The notes: a model not told the origin generated them from the letters alone. A DNA stretch of 14,134 nucleotides from Candidatus Puniceispirillum sp. (GCA_018668795.1 JABJBD010000243.1:1-14134), one strand, 5' to 3'. Positions 7,598 to 14,134 are shown, numbered from the stretch's first letter. Program-made: numbers and translations.

Positions 7598-8656
7598 ATG
7601 AAAAGACTAGTAATGCGTTCTCTGATGGCGGTGGCGTTGCTTGCAGCACCAACAATGTCAGCGTTTGCGGCGGATTACACAATCCGTGCAACTGCTAACT
7701 CTAATGAAAATGACGAAGATTATGATGGTCTAGTGGTTTTCAAGAATTATGTTGAATCAGCATCTAATGGCGCGATCGCCGTTGAACTATTTATTGGTAC
7801 CCAGCTTTGTTCTAAGGGTGCTGAGTGTTTGCAGGGTGTAGCTGATGGTTCAATTGACGTCTATATATCTACGTCAGGTGGTGCCGCAGGTATTTTCCCT
7901 TACGTGCAGGTTCTTGATTTGCCGTATTTGATGTCTGATGACCGTATTGCCGAGCATGTTCTGTCAGGCGATTTCACCCGCGAAGTCAGAGATATGGCTC
8001 TTGCCAGTTCTGACAACAAGGTGCGTCTGATGACAATCGGTAACACTGGTGGCTGGCGTAACTTTGCTAACACAAAACGTCGCGTTCAGAACCCTGGTGA
8101 TATGAGTGGTCTGAAGATCCGTACTGTTGTTGCTGATTTGCCACAGGAGTTGGTTAAGGCTCTTGGTGCATCACCAACACCTATTCCGTGGCCAGAGCTG
8201 TTTACAAGCTTCCAGACAGGCGTTGTTGAAGGCTCCAAGAACGGCATTACCGATATCATGGGTATGAAGTTTCCTGATGCCGGTCTTAAATATGTAACAC
8301 TTGACGGCCACGCCTATATGGGCGCGTTATGGTGGATGTCTAATGACAAGTTCATGGGCATGCCTGAAGAAATGCGTGCTGTTGTTGTTGACGGTTTTGC
8401 CCAGCTTCAGCAGGCGACTTTTGCATCACCGAAGCGCAAGTCAATTCAGGCCTATGCTGATTTCGTAGCTGGTGGTGGTGATCTATACGTGCCGACACCT
8501 GCCGAAAAGGCTGCCTTCAAGAAAGCGGCATCTCCAGTATATGACTGGTTCAAGTCGAATGTTGATGGTGGTGAGGCTGTGTTTAATGCCCTGACAAAGG
8601 CGGTTGCGGCTGCTGAGTCCGACATTAACGCAGGTCGTGCTAAAGACCTGAAATAA
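7598..8656 (+). CDS. dctP: TRAP transporter periplasmic substrate-binding protein (DctP family)
   Basis: Periplasmic receptor that delivers the substrate to the TRAP permeases. Precursor of 352 residues with a classical Sec signal peptide (MKRLVMRSLMAVALLAAPTMSAFA, residues 1-24) and likely cleavage after the A-F-A motif at 22-24. DctP landmarks: GLKIRTV (171-177), whose Arg175 matches the conserved arginine that salt-bridges an acidic group of the ligand; PIPWPELFTSFQTGVVEG (195-212); and Asn215 shortly after. This arginine implies an anionic substrate, compatible with a carboxylate or sulfonate. Two cysteines at 71 and 77 could form a disulfide in the oxidising periplasm. It is the last gene of the plus-strand group, 36 bases after the large permease, and a strong terminator follows seven bases after the stop. 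Synteny suggests the imported ligand is the substrate of the upstream monooxygenase/reductase, or a precursor of it. Confidence 0.93.
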   Translation: MKRLVMRSLMAVALLAAPTMSAFAADYTIRATANSNENDEDYDGLVVFKNYVESASNGAIAVELFIGTQLCSKGAECLQGVADGSIDVYISTSGGAAGIFPYVQVLDLPYLMSDDRIAEHVLSGDFTREVRDMALASSDNKVRLMTIGNTGGWRNFANTKRRVQNPGDMSGLKIRTVVADLPQELVKALGASPTPIPWPELFTSFQTGVVEGSKNGITDIMGMKFPDAGLKYVTLDGHAYMGALWWMSNDKFMGMPEEMRAVVVDGFAQLQQATFASPKRKSIQAYADFVAGGGDLYVPTPAEKAAFKKAASPVYDWFKSNVDGGEAVFNALTKAVAAAESDINAGRAKDLK

Positions 8657-8662
8657 AATGAG

Positions 8663-8695
8663 AGGGCTACCTTATAATGAGGTAGCCCTTATTTG
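8663..8695 (+). terminator. Rho-independent terminator, probably bidirectional
   Basis: A perfect nine-base-pair stem, AGGGCTACC (8663-8671) with GGTAGCCCT (8681-8689), has a nine-base loop and is followed by TTATTTG. On the minus strand the same hairpin is followed by CTCATTTTATTT, so it can also end the convergent Sel1-repeat gene, which stops at 8715. Confidence 0.85.
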
Positions 8696-8714
8696 TAACA
8701 TGCCCCGCAGATTA

Positions 8715-9194
8715 CTATCTGAAGGGGAATAGCCAAACACGATAATCATCGATAAGTACATGCGCTTTTTCAATTTGTTCATTAGTCATTTTTTTAACGA
8801 CTTCCTCTTGCGATATTGCCGCATCAGGATCACCGCCGATCGCCGACAGGACGTACCACATATATGCGCGAACAAGATCAGGGGCAGGCATGCCACGGCC
8901 AACTTCGTAATACCAGCCGACACCCGATTGGGCTCCGGGATGCCCTTTCATCGAAGCGCGCAGATACCAGTCAAAAGCGCGGATGTCATCCTGTTTGACG
9001 CCCAAACCCATTGCGTACATGACGCCAATCAATTCTTCGGCATCGGCATTTCCCGATCGTGCCGCAGGCCACAGAGTTTCGCGCGCCTCAACAAATTTTC
9101 CTTCTTCCATAAGATCTCGCGCAGCTTCAATTTCAGCATGCGCAATGACCGGCAGAAAAATGACTGTGGTCATAAAAATCAGAAAGCGACGCAT
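8715..9194 (-). CDS. Exported Sel1-repeat (TPR-like) protein
   Basis: A 159-residue protein with an N-terminal Sec signal peptide (about residues 1-20, ending in A-H-A before Glu21) and two to three Sel1-like repeats over about 24-122. Typical repeat features are AEELIGVMYAMGLGVKQD (52-69) and AQSGVGWYYEVGRGM (88-102), each followed by the A-x-x-W-Y helix (AFDWYLRAS, AYMWYVLSA). Sel1 repeats form helical scaffolds for protein-protein contact, here presumably in the periplasm; no catalytic residues are visible. A good AAGGA site lies six bases before the ATG. It is convergent with the TRAP operon and divergent from the cytochrome c peroxidase gene, with abutting or overlapping 5' ends. A role as a partner or assembly factor for that haem protein is possible but rests only on position. 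Confidence 0.85.
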   Translation of the reverse strand: MRRFLIFMTTVIFLPVIAHAEIEAARDLMEEGKFVEARETLWPAARSGNADAEELIGVMYAMGLGVKQDDIRAFDWYLRASMKGHPGAQSGVGWYYEVGRGMPAPDLVRAYMWYVLSAIGGDPDAAISQEEVVKKMTNEQIEKAHVLIDDYRVWLFPFR

Positions 9195-10526
9195 TTAAAA
9201 TCCTTTATTTTTATAATAACGGTTGGCATGTTTTTTGGGCATGCAGCATTGGCCGAAAGTGTGGATTTGCCGTGGCCACTTGTTGATGCCGATTTTCATA
9301 ATATTGATGCCACGCAAGCCCGTCTTGGTCAAAAGCTTTTCTATGACAAAATCCTTTCTGGAAACCAAAATATTTCCTGTGGGACTTGTCATCATCACCG
9401 CTTTGGTGGATCGGATGGACTGTCTTTGGGTATTGGTGAAGGGGGTGTTGGCGTTGGGCCAATGCGGATGCCCGGGTATGGAGATAGCCGTATCAAAAAG
9501 CGGGTGCCACGCAATGCCTCTGCCTTATGGAATATTGGTGCAAAAGAAGTCAAAATTCTGTTTCAAGATGGTCGTCTTTCGGTGTCCGATGAATATGAGA
9601 ATGGATTTAACTCACCAGCTGAAGAATGGCTACCTGATGGGCTTGATACGATACTAGCAGCACAGGCAATTCTGCCCATGACCGCGCAGTTTGAAATGGC
9701 TGGAAACCCAAAGGAAAACGAGGTTGCAGGCGCTGCCCATGACCGGATTGATGCGGTCTGGCCAATCATTGCCAAGCGGGTGCGCATTATTCCCGAATAT
9801 GGAAAGTTGTTTGTTGAGGCATTCGACGATGTGGAAACAGCTGATCAAGTTGATATCACGCATATTGCCAAGGCGCTTGGTGCTTTTATCGGACAGGAGT
9901 GGCGGTCGCATGACAGCCCGTTTGATGCCTATTTAGCTGGTGATGAAACAGCGTTGGATGCATCACAAAAGCGCGGTTTGGATTTGTTTTATGGCAAGGC
10001 AAATTGTGCCAGCTGTCATTCAGGTCCGTTATTAAGTGACCATAAATTCTATGCGCTGGCACTTCCCCCTTTTGGTCCGGGGCGCACACGCCGCTTTGAT
10101 CCCTATGTGCGCGATGTTGGGCGCATGGGCGAAAGTGATGACTTGGCTGATGCCTATAGATTCAAAACACCTCAATTACGCAATATCGCTCTGACGGGGC
10201 CTTATGGACATAATGGTGCATATGCATCGCTGGAGGATATGGTGCGACATCATCTCAATCCAATGCAGATGCGCGATGAATGGAAGCCAGAAATGGCAGA
10301 ATTGCCAAAAGCTGAATGGCTGGCGGCGATTGATTTTGTTGTCATGAGTGATAAGCGTGAAATGGCGCGGCAACTTAGTCATCTCGATATTAAACCGATA
10401 AAACTTGATGAGCGCGATATTGAAGATCTGGTTGCTTTTCTGCATGGCCTGACTGGGGCAACTGCACTGAAACTTCCTCTTGGAGTTCCCGATAATGTGC
10501 CAAGCGGTCTGCCAGTCGATAAATAA
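9138..10526 (+). CDS. Di-haem cytochrome c peroxidase / MauG family protein
   Basis: Exported c-type cytochrome with two haem-attachment motifs: CGTCH (codons at 9378-9392) and CASCH (10005-10019), residues 81-85 and 290-294 of the 462-residue precursor assumed here. The region after the first haem (RNASALWNIG, then LFQDGRLSV) and the C-terminal FKTPQLRNIALTGPYGHNGA are typical of bacterial di-haem peroxidases, which reduce H2O2 using periplasmic electron donors. MauG relatives instead oxidise a protein substrate. The signal peptide core FIFIITVGMFFGHAALA precedes Glu-Ser-Val. The 5' end is uncertain. The ATG at 9138 supplies a basic n-region but lies inside the divergent Sel1 gene and lacks a clear binding site; the ATG at 9228 leaves almost no n-region. 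The reading frame stays open back to 8760, but this is antisense to the Sel1 gene and not protein-like. No methylamine dehydrogenase genes are nearby, so the substrate is open. Confidence 0.88.
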   Translation: MRNDRQKNDCGHKNQKATHLKSFIFIITVGMFFGHAALAESVDLPWPLVDADFHNIDATQARLGQKLFYDKILSGNQNISCGTCHHHRFGGSDGLSLGIGEGGVGVGPMRMPGYGDSRIKKRVPRNASALWNIGAKEVKILFQDGRLSVSDEYENGFNSPAEEWLPDGLDTILAAQAILPMTAQFEMAGNPKENEVAGAAHDRIDAVWPIIAKRVRIIPEYGKLFVEAFDDVETADQVDITHIAKALGAFIGQEWRSHDSPFDAYLAGDETALDASQKRGLDLFYGKANCASCHSGPLLSDHKFYALALPPFGPGRTRRFDPYVRDVGRMGESDDLADAYRFKTPQLRNIALTGPYGHNGAYASLEDMVRHHLNPMQMRDEWKPEMAELPKAEWLAAIDFVVMSDKREMARQLSHLDIKPIKLDERDIEDLVAFLHGLTGATALKLPLGVPDNVPSGLPVDK

Positions 10527-10541
10527 GCTGTCTGTTTAGGG

Positions 10542-11699
10542 CTATATGCCTTTTACAAGGCGTTGGTTAAGCGCTGCCAGCATATTGTCACATTGTGCAA
10601 GCTGTTCGGCACTCACAAACTCGTCTGGTTTATGCCCCTGATCCATTGAACCTGGCCCACAAACCACTGTAGGAATGCCTAAATTGCGTGAAAACAGTCC
10701 ACCTTCGGTACCAAAGGCCATCTTGATTGTGCTGTTGTTGCCTGTCAGAAGTTTCATGAAGCTAACAATCTCGGCTTCTTTTGGCGTATCAAGCCCAGGA
10801 TAGGTATTGGTGATGGTAAACTGGATATCTGCTTCAGGAGCGGTCTTTTTCGCGGCCTGAATGATTGGCGTAATACGTTCTTTGAGACTAGCCAAGAGCG
10901 CTATGGGATCATCCTCGGCCAGATTGCGTATCTCAAAATCAATAAAAGCTGCATTTGGTACAATATTTAGCTGGATACCACCTTCAATCCGACCAACATG
11001 CATGGTGGTATATGGCACGTTATAATCATCATCTTTTTGGCCATGAAGTGCCAGTTCAGCCTGCATTTGGCGGATTTCACTAACAAGATCACAGGCAAGG
11101 TGTAAGGCATTCATTGCCATTGGTGCCAATGCCGAATGTCCCTCGCGCCCTTGGCAATCTGCACGTATTGCAGTTTTGCCCTTATGTCCGGTCGCCAATC
11201 CCATTTCGGTTGGCTCGCCAACAATACAAAAGGCGGGTTTGTATTTCGATTTACCCATCATGTCGATCAGTGAATGAACGCCAATACAACCTATCTCTTC
11301 GTCATAGGATAATGCTAGGTGCAATGGGCTGGTTAGTTCAAGGTGGGTGGCATCAATAAAACTGGCAATTGAAGAGGCGACAAAACCTTTCATATCAGCT
11401 GTACCCCGCCCGTAATATTTACCGTCTTCATGAGTGCAGGTAAAAGCAGGTTTGGTCCAGTTTTGACCATCAATAGGAACAACATCTGTATGGCCTGACA
11501 GCATGACACCACCATCAATGTTTGGACCAGTTACAGCATATAAATTGGCTTTTTTCCCACTTTCATCAGGGATTATAACTGGATTGACACCATGGCTAGC
11601 AAGCTTGTCGGCGACATAGTCAATCAACATCCGGTTTGGGTCACGGCTGACCGAGGCAAAGCCAATAAGATCATCAAGAATGTTGACTGTTTGATTCAT
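10542..11699 (-). CDS. argE: M20-family deacylase, acetylornithine deacetylase (ArgE)-like
   Basis: A 385-residue zinc-dependent amidohydrolase of the M20/ArgE/DapE family, cytoplasmic. It would cleave an N-acyl bond, as ArgE does in releasing acetate and ornithine from N-acetylornithine. Metal and catalytic residues are all present: His70 and Asp72 in SGHTDVVP, bridging Asp102 in GRGTADMKG, Glu134 (general base) and Glu135 in YDEEIG, Glu162 in GEPTEM, and His356 in GHKPDEF. GHSALAP (187-193) belongs to the lid/dimerisation domain. Length fits ArgE. It begins 15 bases after the DUF1028 gene stops, with AGGA ten bases before its ATG, and is the last gene of the minus-strand group. Because it lies with a Rieske oxygenase, DUF1028 and a RidA homologue rather than with arginine genes, its real substrate may be another N-acyl amino acid. 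The symbol is therefore by similarity only. Confidence 0.88.
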   Translation of the reverse strand: MNQTVNILDDLIGFASVSRDPNRMLIDYVADKLASHGVNPVIIPDESGKKANLYAVTGPNIDGGVMLSGHTDVVPIDGQNWTKPAFTCTHEDGKYYGRGTADMKGFVASSIASFIDATHLELTSPLHLALSYDEEIGCIGVHSLIDMMGKSKYKPAFCIVGEPTEMGLATGHKGKTAIRADCQGREGHSALAPMAMNALHLACDLVSEIRQMQAELALHGQKDDDYNVPYTTMHVGRIEGGIQLNIVPNAAFIDFEIRNLAEDDPIALLASLKERITPIIQAAKKTAPEADIQFTITNTYPGLDTPKEAEIVSFMKLLTGNNSTIKMAFGTEGGLFSRNLGIPTVVCGPGSMDQGHKPDEFVSAEQLAQCDNMLAALNQRLVKGI

Positions 11700-11714
11700 T
11701 AGCTAAATGTCCTA

Positions 11715-12392
11715 CTACTCGTCTCCGGCAACACCGTAACTTGGGGCGGCGGCAGGATCAATCGCCCGTAGAAGGTAAGGTTGCATTTGTGGCTCATAAG
11801 CATTCCAAAGTGAGCGCAAAGCCATGCCTGGACAACTATCACTCCAGTCAACGCGAAGATCAACAAGCGGCCACGTGTGCTCATGGGCGACAATTAAAGC
11901 TGCAGAATGCGTTGGGCCTTCTTCCCCGCCAGCATCAATGCCAGCCTGAAGGGCGGTAACAAGACGATCCGCTAGATGTTTATTGTGATTGGCTTCAAAA
12001 GAGGCCACCATTTCGGCTGGGACATTTTCAACAGATAATAAATTGCCAGCAGCAATGCAATCAGTACCGCTAGCAACAGCGTTTATTCCAAGGATGTTTT
12101 TGCCCGTAAAGCTACTTGTCATACCGTTACTATCAATCGCGGCAACCTGACGATAATCAGCGTGCTTGCGATTTTTCATGATAGCGGCGATTGCATCTTG
12201 AGCGGTTTTTCCAGATTGCATCAGATCAAGCACCGCTGGGCCAATAGACGGATCAGTTATGTTCTGGGTGGTGACAGCACCAGCGCCAGCACGCGCATAG
12301 GGACACCGACTGCCCACGGCGATGCTAGAGGTGGTTATAGCAACACCGGTCATGCCTGTATCTGCACATCGACCAACAACTGAAAACGTCAT
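11715..12392 (-). CDS. DUF1028 family protein (Ntn-hydrolase-like)
   Basis: A 225-residue protein of the DUF1028 family, which has an Ntn-hydrolase-type fold assignment but no well-established reaction. The diagnostic N-terminus reads MTFSVVGRCADTG, then AVGSRCPYARAGAGAVTTQ (26-44); later come DYRQVAAIDSNG and DLRVDWSD, followed by RSLWNAYEP. Removal of the initiator Met would expose Thr2, which could be the nucleophile if the family behaves as true Ntn hydrolases (inference). It holds only the core domain, without the C-terminal peptidoglycan-binding extension found in some members. There is no signal peptide. It starts three bases after the Rieske stop codon, with GGGAG inside the end of that gene, so the two are translationally coupled; the deacylase follows 15 bases later. 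An amide-bond hydrolase acting in the same pathway is the best guess. Confidence 0.85.
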   Translation of the reverse strand: MTFSVVGRCADTGMTGVAITTSSIAVGSRCPYARAGAGAVTTQNITDPSIGPAVLDLMQSGKTAQDAIAAIMKNRKHADYRQVAAIDSNGMTSSFTGKNILGINAVASGTDCIAAGNLLSVENVPAEMVASFEANHNKHLADRLVTALQAGIDAGGEEGPTHSAALIVAHEHTWPLVDLRVDWSDSCPGMALRSLWNAYEPQMQPYLLRAIDPAAAPSYGVAGDE

Positions 12393-12395
12393 TAA

Positions 12396-13529
12396 TTATC
12401 TCCCACTACAAAGTCGCCTTGCCAGATATTGCGTGAATTCGTGATTTTCGCGTTCAAGCCAGCTAAGAGGTCCGGAAGTTGATAGTGGCGCTTGCGCCCC
12501 TTTGAAAATATTTTCAACAACAAAGCGATCTTCTTCCTGAACATCATCAAGGAAAGCACGTGTTTTAGCAATATAATCATCGACATCATTCTGCGCGGCA
12601 AGGACTTCGGGCGCAATTGCTGCGCCATAAAGAATGCTTACCCGATCAACGCCCATCGGTTGCAGTGACAGATACCAAAGATGGTCAGGTGCCAACACAT
12701 ACATATGCGTTGGAAAAATCGTTGGCATGATCGAAGTAAAGCGAGCTTTGCCCTGAAGAGTTTTATTGTCTGGATGAGCTGATCCAACAGGTGCAGTTCC
12801 GGATTTGGTAAATGTCTGATAGGTGAAATTATCGAAACTACCACGATCATCAAAGGTGGTATCCATCAAACCAAAATGTGCACCAACCGTATTTTTATGC
12901 GCAACAGGCAGATGATAGCCTTCCATAAAGTTTTCGGTTAGATGCTTCCAGTTTGTTTGCCAAATATGTTGGTGACGGAAGATTGTGACATAGTGTTCCA
13001 TATGGTAGGGCTGAATGATTGGAACAAGATCAACCAGCAAATTTTCAATCGGCACAGCCTCTTTATTCATGGTGACATAGATCCAGCCGTGAAATATTTC
13101 GCAACGAATTTCCGGAAGTTGCATGTTATGGCGATCAAAGCATGTGGTTCGATCCATATATGCCGCGGCAATCAGTTTGCCATCAATATTATATGTCCAA
13201 GCATGATAAGGGCATGTAAATTTTTTGGTATGTCCGGATCCGGTGGCCAGCCGCATCATACGGTGCAAACAAACATTGGCGCGAGCATGGATAACATTAT
13301 CCGATCCTCTTACCAAGAGCAGGGGCTGGTCACATAAGTCAAATGTGAGATAGTCGCCAATATTTGGAATTTCATCCGCGCGACCTGCGCAAATCCAGTC
13401 ACGATAAAAAATATTATCTTTCTCACGTTGATGGATTTCAGGTGATACATAAATACCTTTGGGCATTGCTGTTGCTTGGGCAAGGGGCTTGCACGCAAGT
13501 GTCTTTAAGCTGTCCAAGATTTTGTCCAT
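12396..13529 (-). CDS. Rieske non-haem iron oxygenase, alpha (catalytic) subunit
   Basis: A 377-residue terminal oxygenase component. The Rieske [2Fe-2S] ligands are Cys87 and His89 (CLH) and Cys106 and His109 (CPYH). The mononuclear iron site is in TENFMEGYHLPVAH (198-211), with His206 and His211; the third ligand is probably Asp334 in QEEDRFVVEN. The residue three before the first histidine, which relays electrons between subunits and is Asp in naphthalene dioxygenase, is Glu203 here, as reported for carnitine oxygenase CntA. This favours the group acting on aliphatic amines, betaines and related substrates through hydroxylation or N-demethylation (inference). No reductase or ferredoxin gene is in the window. 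GGGGTG lies near the ATG. The gene sits 72 bases after the RidA-like gene and three bases before DUF1028. The enzyme class is firm; the substrate is unknown. Confidence 0.92.
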   Translation of the reverse strand: MDKILDSLKTLACKPLAQATAMPKGIYVSPEIHQREKDNIFYRDWICAGRADEIPNIGDYLTFDLCDQPLLLVRGSDNVIHARANVCLHRMMRLATGSGHTKKFTCPYHAWTYNIDGKLIAAAYMDRTTCFDRHNMQLPEIRCEIFHGWIYVTMNKEAVPIENLLVDLVPIIQPYHMEHYVTIFRHQHIWQTNWKHLTENFMEGYHLPVAHKNTVGAHFGLMDTTFDDRGSFDNFTYQTFTKSGTAPVGSAHPDNKTLQGKARFTSIMPTIFPTHMYVLAPDHLWYLSLQPMGVDRVSILYGAAIAPEVLAAQNDVDDYIAKTRAFLDDVQEEDRFVVENIFKGAQAPLSTSGPLSWLERENHEFTQYLARRLCSGR

Positions 13530-13601
13530 AATTCACCCCGTTTAAAAAAGGTGGGATTGCAATTTCGTCTTAACACACTAAAAAATTTATAAGTCTATAT
13601 A

Positions 13602-14018
13602 TCAGTCAGGGATCACCGCCGTGATCTCTATTTCTACAACCCATTCAGGCCGTGCTAATGCGGGCACAACAATGCCGGTAGAGCAGGGATGCACACCCTT
13701 AAGCCATTTGCCCATCTCCTTATATACCGCTTCTCGATAGCGGATATCAGTCAGATAAACGACAATACGGCAAACATGTTCCATGCAACTGCCAGATTCA
13801 TCAAGTAATAAAGCGATATTTTGCATCGTTTTTTCAGTTTGCTTGGCCGCGTCACCAATATGCAAGGAGTCACGAGTATCGAGATCCTGTGAAACCTGCC
13901 CCCGCAGAAACACCATTGTGCCACGTGCAACCACGCCTTGCGAAAGATCATTATCGAGCTTCTGTTCTGGGTAGGTGTCCTTGGTGTTAAATGGCCTGAT
14001 TCGTTTGTGCGCTGTCAT
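13602..14018 (-). CDS. RidA/YjgF-family protein lacking the canonical arginine
   Basis: A 138-residue member of the Rid (YjgF/YER057c/UK114) superfamily, small trimeric cytoplasmic proteins. Canonical RidA hydrolyses reactive enamine/imine intermediates released by PLP enzymes. Family features are GTMVFLRGQV (33-42), TEKTMQNIALLL (61-72), VVYLTDIRYRE (86-96) and the C-terminal VEIEITAV (128-135). At the position of RidA Arg105, which binds the carboxylate of the imine and is needed for deaminase activity, this protein has Ser113 (HPCSTGIVV). It therefore probably belongs to a divergent Rid subfamily with a different or unproven activity. The start ATG at 14018 has AGGA nine bases upstream. 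It lies 37 bases after the stop of the truncated gene at the right edge and 72 bases before the Rieske gene, within the minus-strand group. Handling of an imine or carbinolamine produced by the oxygenase is possible but speculative. Confidence 0.88.
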   Translation of the reverse strand: MTAHKRIRPFNTKDTYPEQKLDNDLSQGVVARGTMVFLRGQVSQDLDTRDSLHIGDAAKQTEKTMQNIALLLDESGSCMEHVCRIVVYLTDIRYREAVYKEMGKWLKGVHPCSTGIVVPALARPEWVVEIEITAVIPD

Positions 14019-14055
14019 TTTGTGATGTCCTGACCTTTGTTTATGATCTGGTATG

Positions 14056-14134
14056 CTATTTCATTCTGTCTGACAAACCTGCGGCCTTATGTGCAAAATC
14101 TAGCGGGCCATTCCAGTCAAAATTTCTGTACACA
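14056..14134 (-). CDS. C-terminal tail of an unidentified protein (5' end beyond window)
   Basis: Reading the minus strand inward from the right edge, one frame stays open for 25 codons and stops at TAG (14056-14058). It encodes a hydrophilic tail containing NFDWNGPLDFAHKAAGLSDR. The other two frames close within 11 codons. The 37-base gap to the RidA-like gene suggests it belongs to the same operon. The piece is too short to identify a family, and the reading frame itself is moderately uncertain. Confidence 0.4.
   Translation of the reverse strand, partial: VYRNFDWNGPLDFAHKAAGLSDRMK

Noticed and set aside
8760..9137. Upstream extension of the cytochrome peroxidase frame, and a 60-residue and a 71-residue plus-strand frame in the same area
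   Set aside because: All lie antisense to the Sel1-repeat gene, have low-complexity or non-protein-like content and show no recognisable domain.
9223..9657. A 144-residue plus-strand open frame
   Set aside because: It is a different frame of the peroxidase gene, which carries both haem motifs in the chosen frame.
10548..10561. Small hairpin GCCTT-TTAC-AAGGC at the convergent ends of the peroxidase and deacylase genes
   Set aside because: Only five base pairs, inside the coding end of the deacylase gene, with no T-run on either strand, so it is not a convincing terminator.
1..14134. CRISPR arrays, tRNA/rRNA genes, insertion sequences and integration sites
   Set aside because: A read-through of the window found no regularly spaced repeats, transposase or integrase genes, terminal inverted repeats or tRNA-like cloverleaf.

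Overview
The window looks like part of a Gram-negative chromosome, most likely an alphaproteobacterium of moderate GC content. The gene families point that way: heterotetrameric-type sarcosine oxidase beta subunit, tripartite TRAP transporter, GntR/HutC regulator, DUF1028 protein and Rieske oxygenase. A marine heterotroph (SAR116- or roseobacter-like) would fit, but that is inference. Nothing in it is housekeeping: it is a dense set of catabolic genes with no RNA genes, insertion sequences, phage genes or CRISPR arrays, and no gene-free stretch above 150 bases.

Region A (1-3091, minus strand) reads GntR/HutC regulator -> Gfo/Idh/MocA dehydrogenase -> sarcosine oxidase beta subunit, which runs off the left edge. 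Region B (3238-8656, plus strand) diverges from it across a 146-base intergenic region rich in ATTGAT/ATCAAT half-sites. It encodes an SsuD-type FMNH2-dependent monooxygenase, a YdhF-like aldo/keto reductase and a complete TRAP transporter (small permease, large permease, periplasmic binding protein), and ends in a strong hairpin terminator. An SsuD-type enzyme releases sulfite and leaves an aldehyde, and an aldo/keto reductase can reduce an aldehyde. Together with an uptake system and a regulator, this looks like an import, desulfonation and reduction unit for an unidentified organosulfonate or sulfosugar. The logic resembles the sulfoquinovose monooxygenase pathway, but the transporter is different. 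This is the main hypothesis from the window.

Region C (8715-10526) holds two divergent genes for exported proteins: a small Sel1-repeat protein (minus) and a di-heme cytochrome c peroxidase/MauG-family protein (plus). Their 5' ends abut or overlap.

Region D (10542-14134, minus strand) reads [tail of an unidentified gene] -> RidA/YjgF-like protein -> Rieske non-haem iron oxygenase -> DUF1028 Ntn-hydrolase-like protein -> ArgE-like M20 deacylase. Gaps are 37, 72, 3 and 15 bases, so it is probably one operon. The order suggests oxidation or N-dealkylation of a nitrogenous substrate, followed by amide hydrolysis. The partner enzymes needed by the oxygenases (flavin reductase, Rieske reductase, other sarcosine oxidase subunits) are not in the window.
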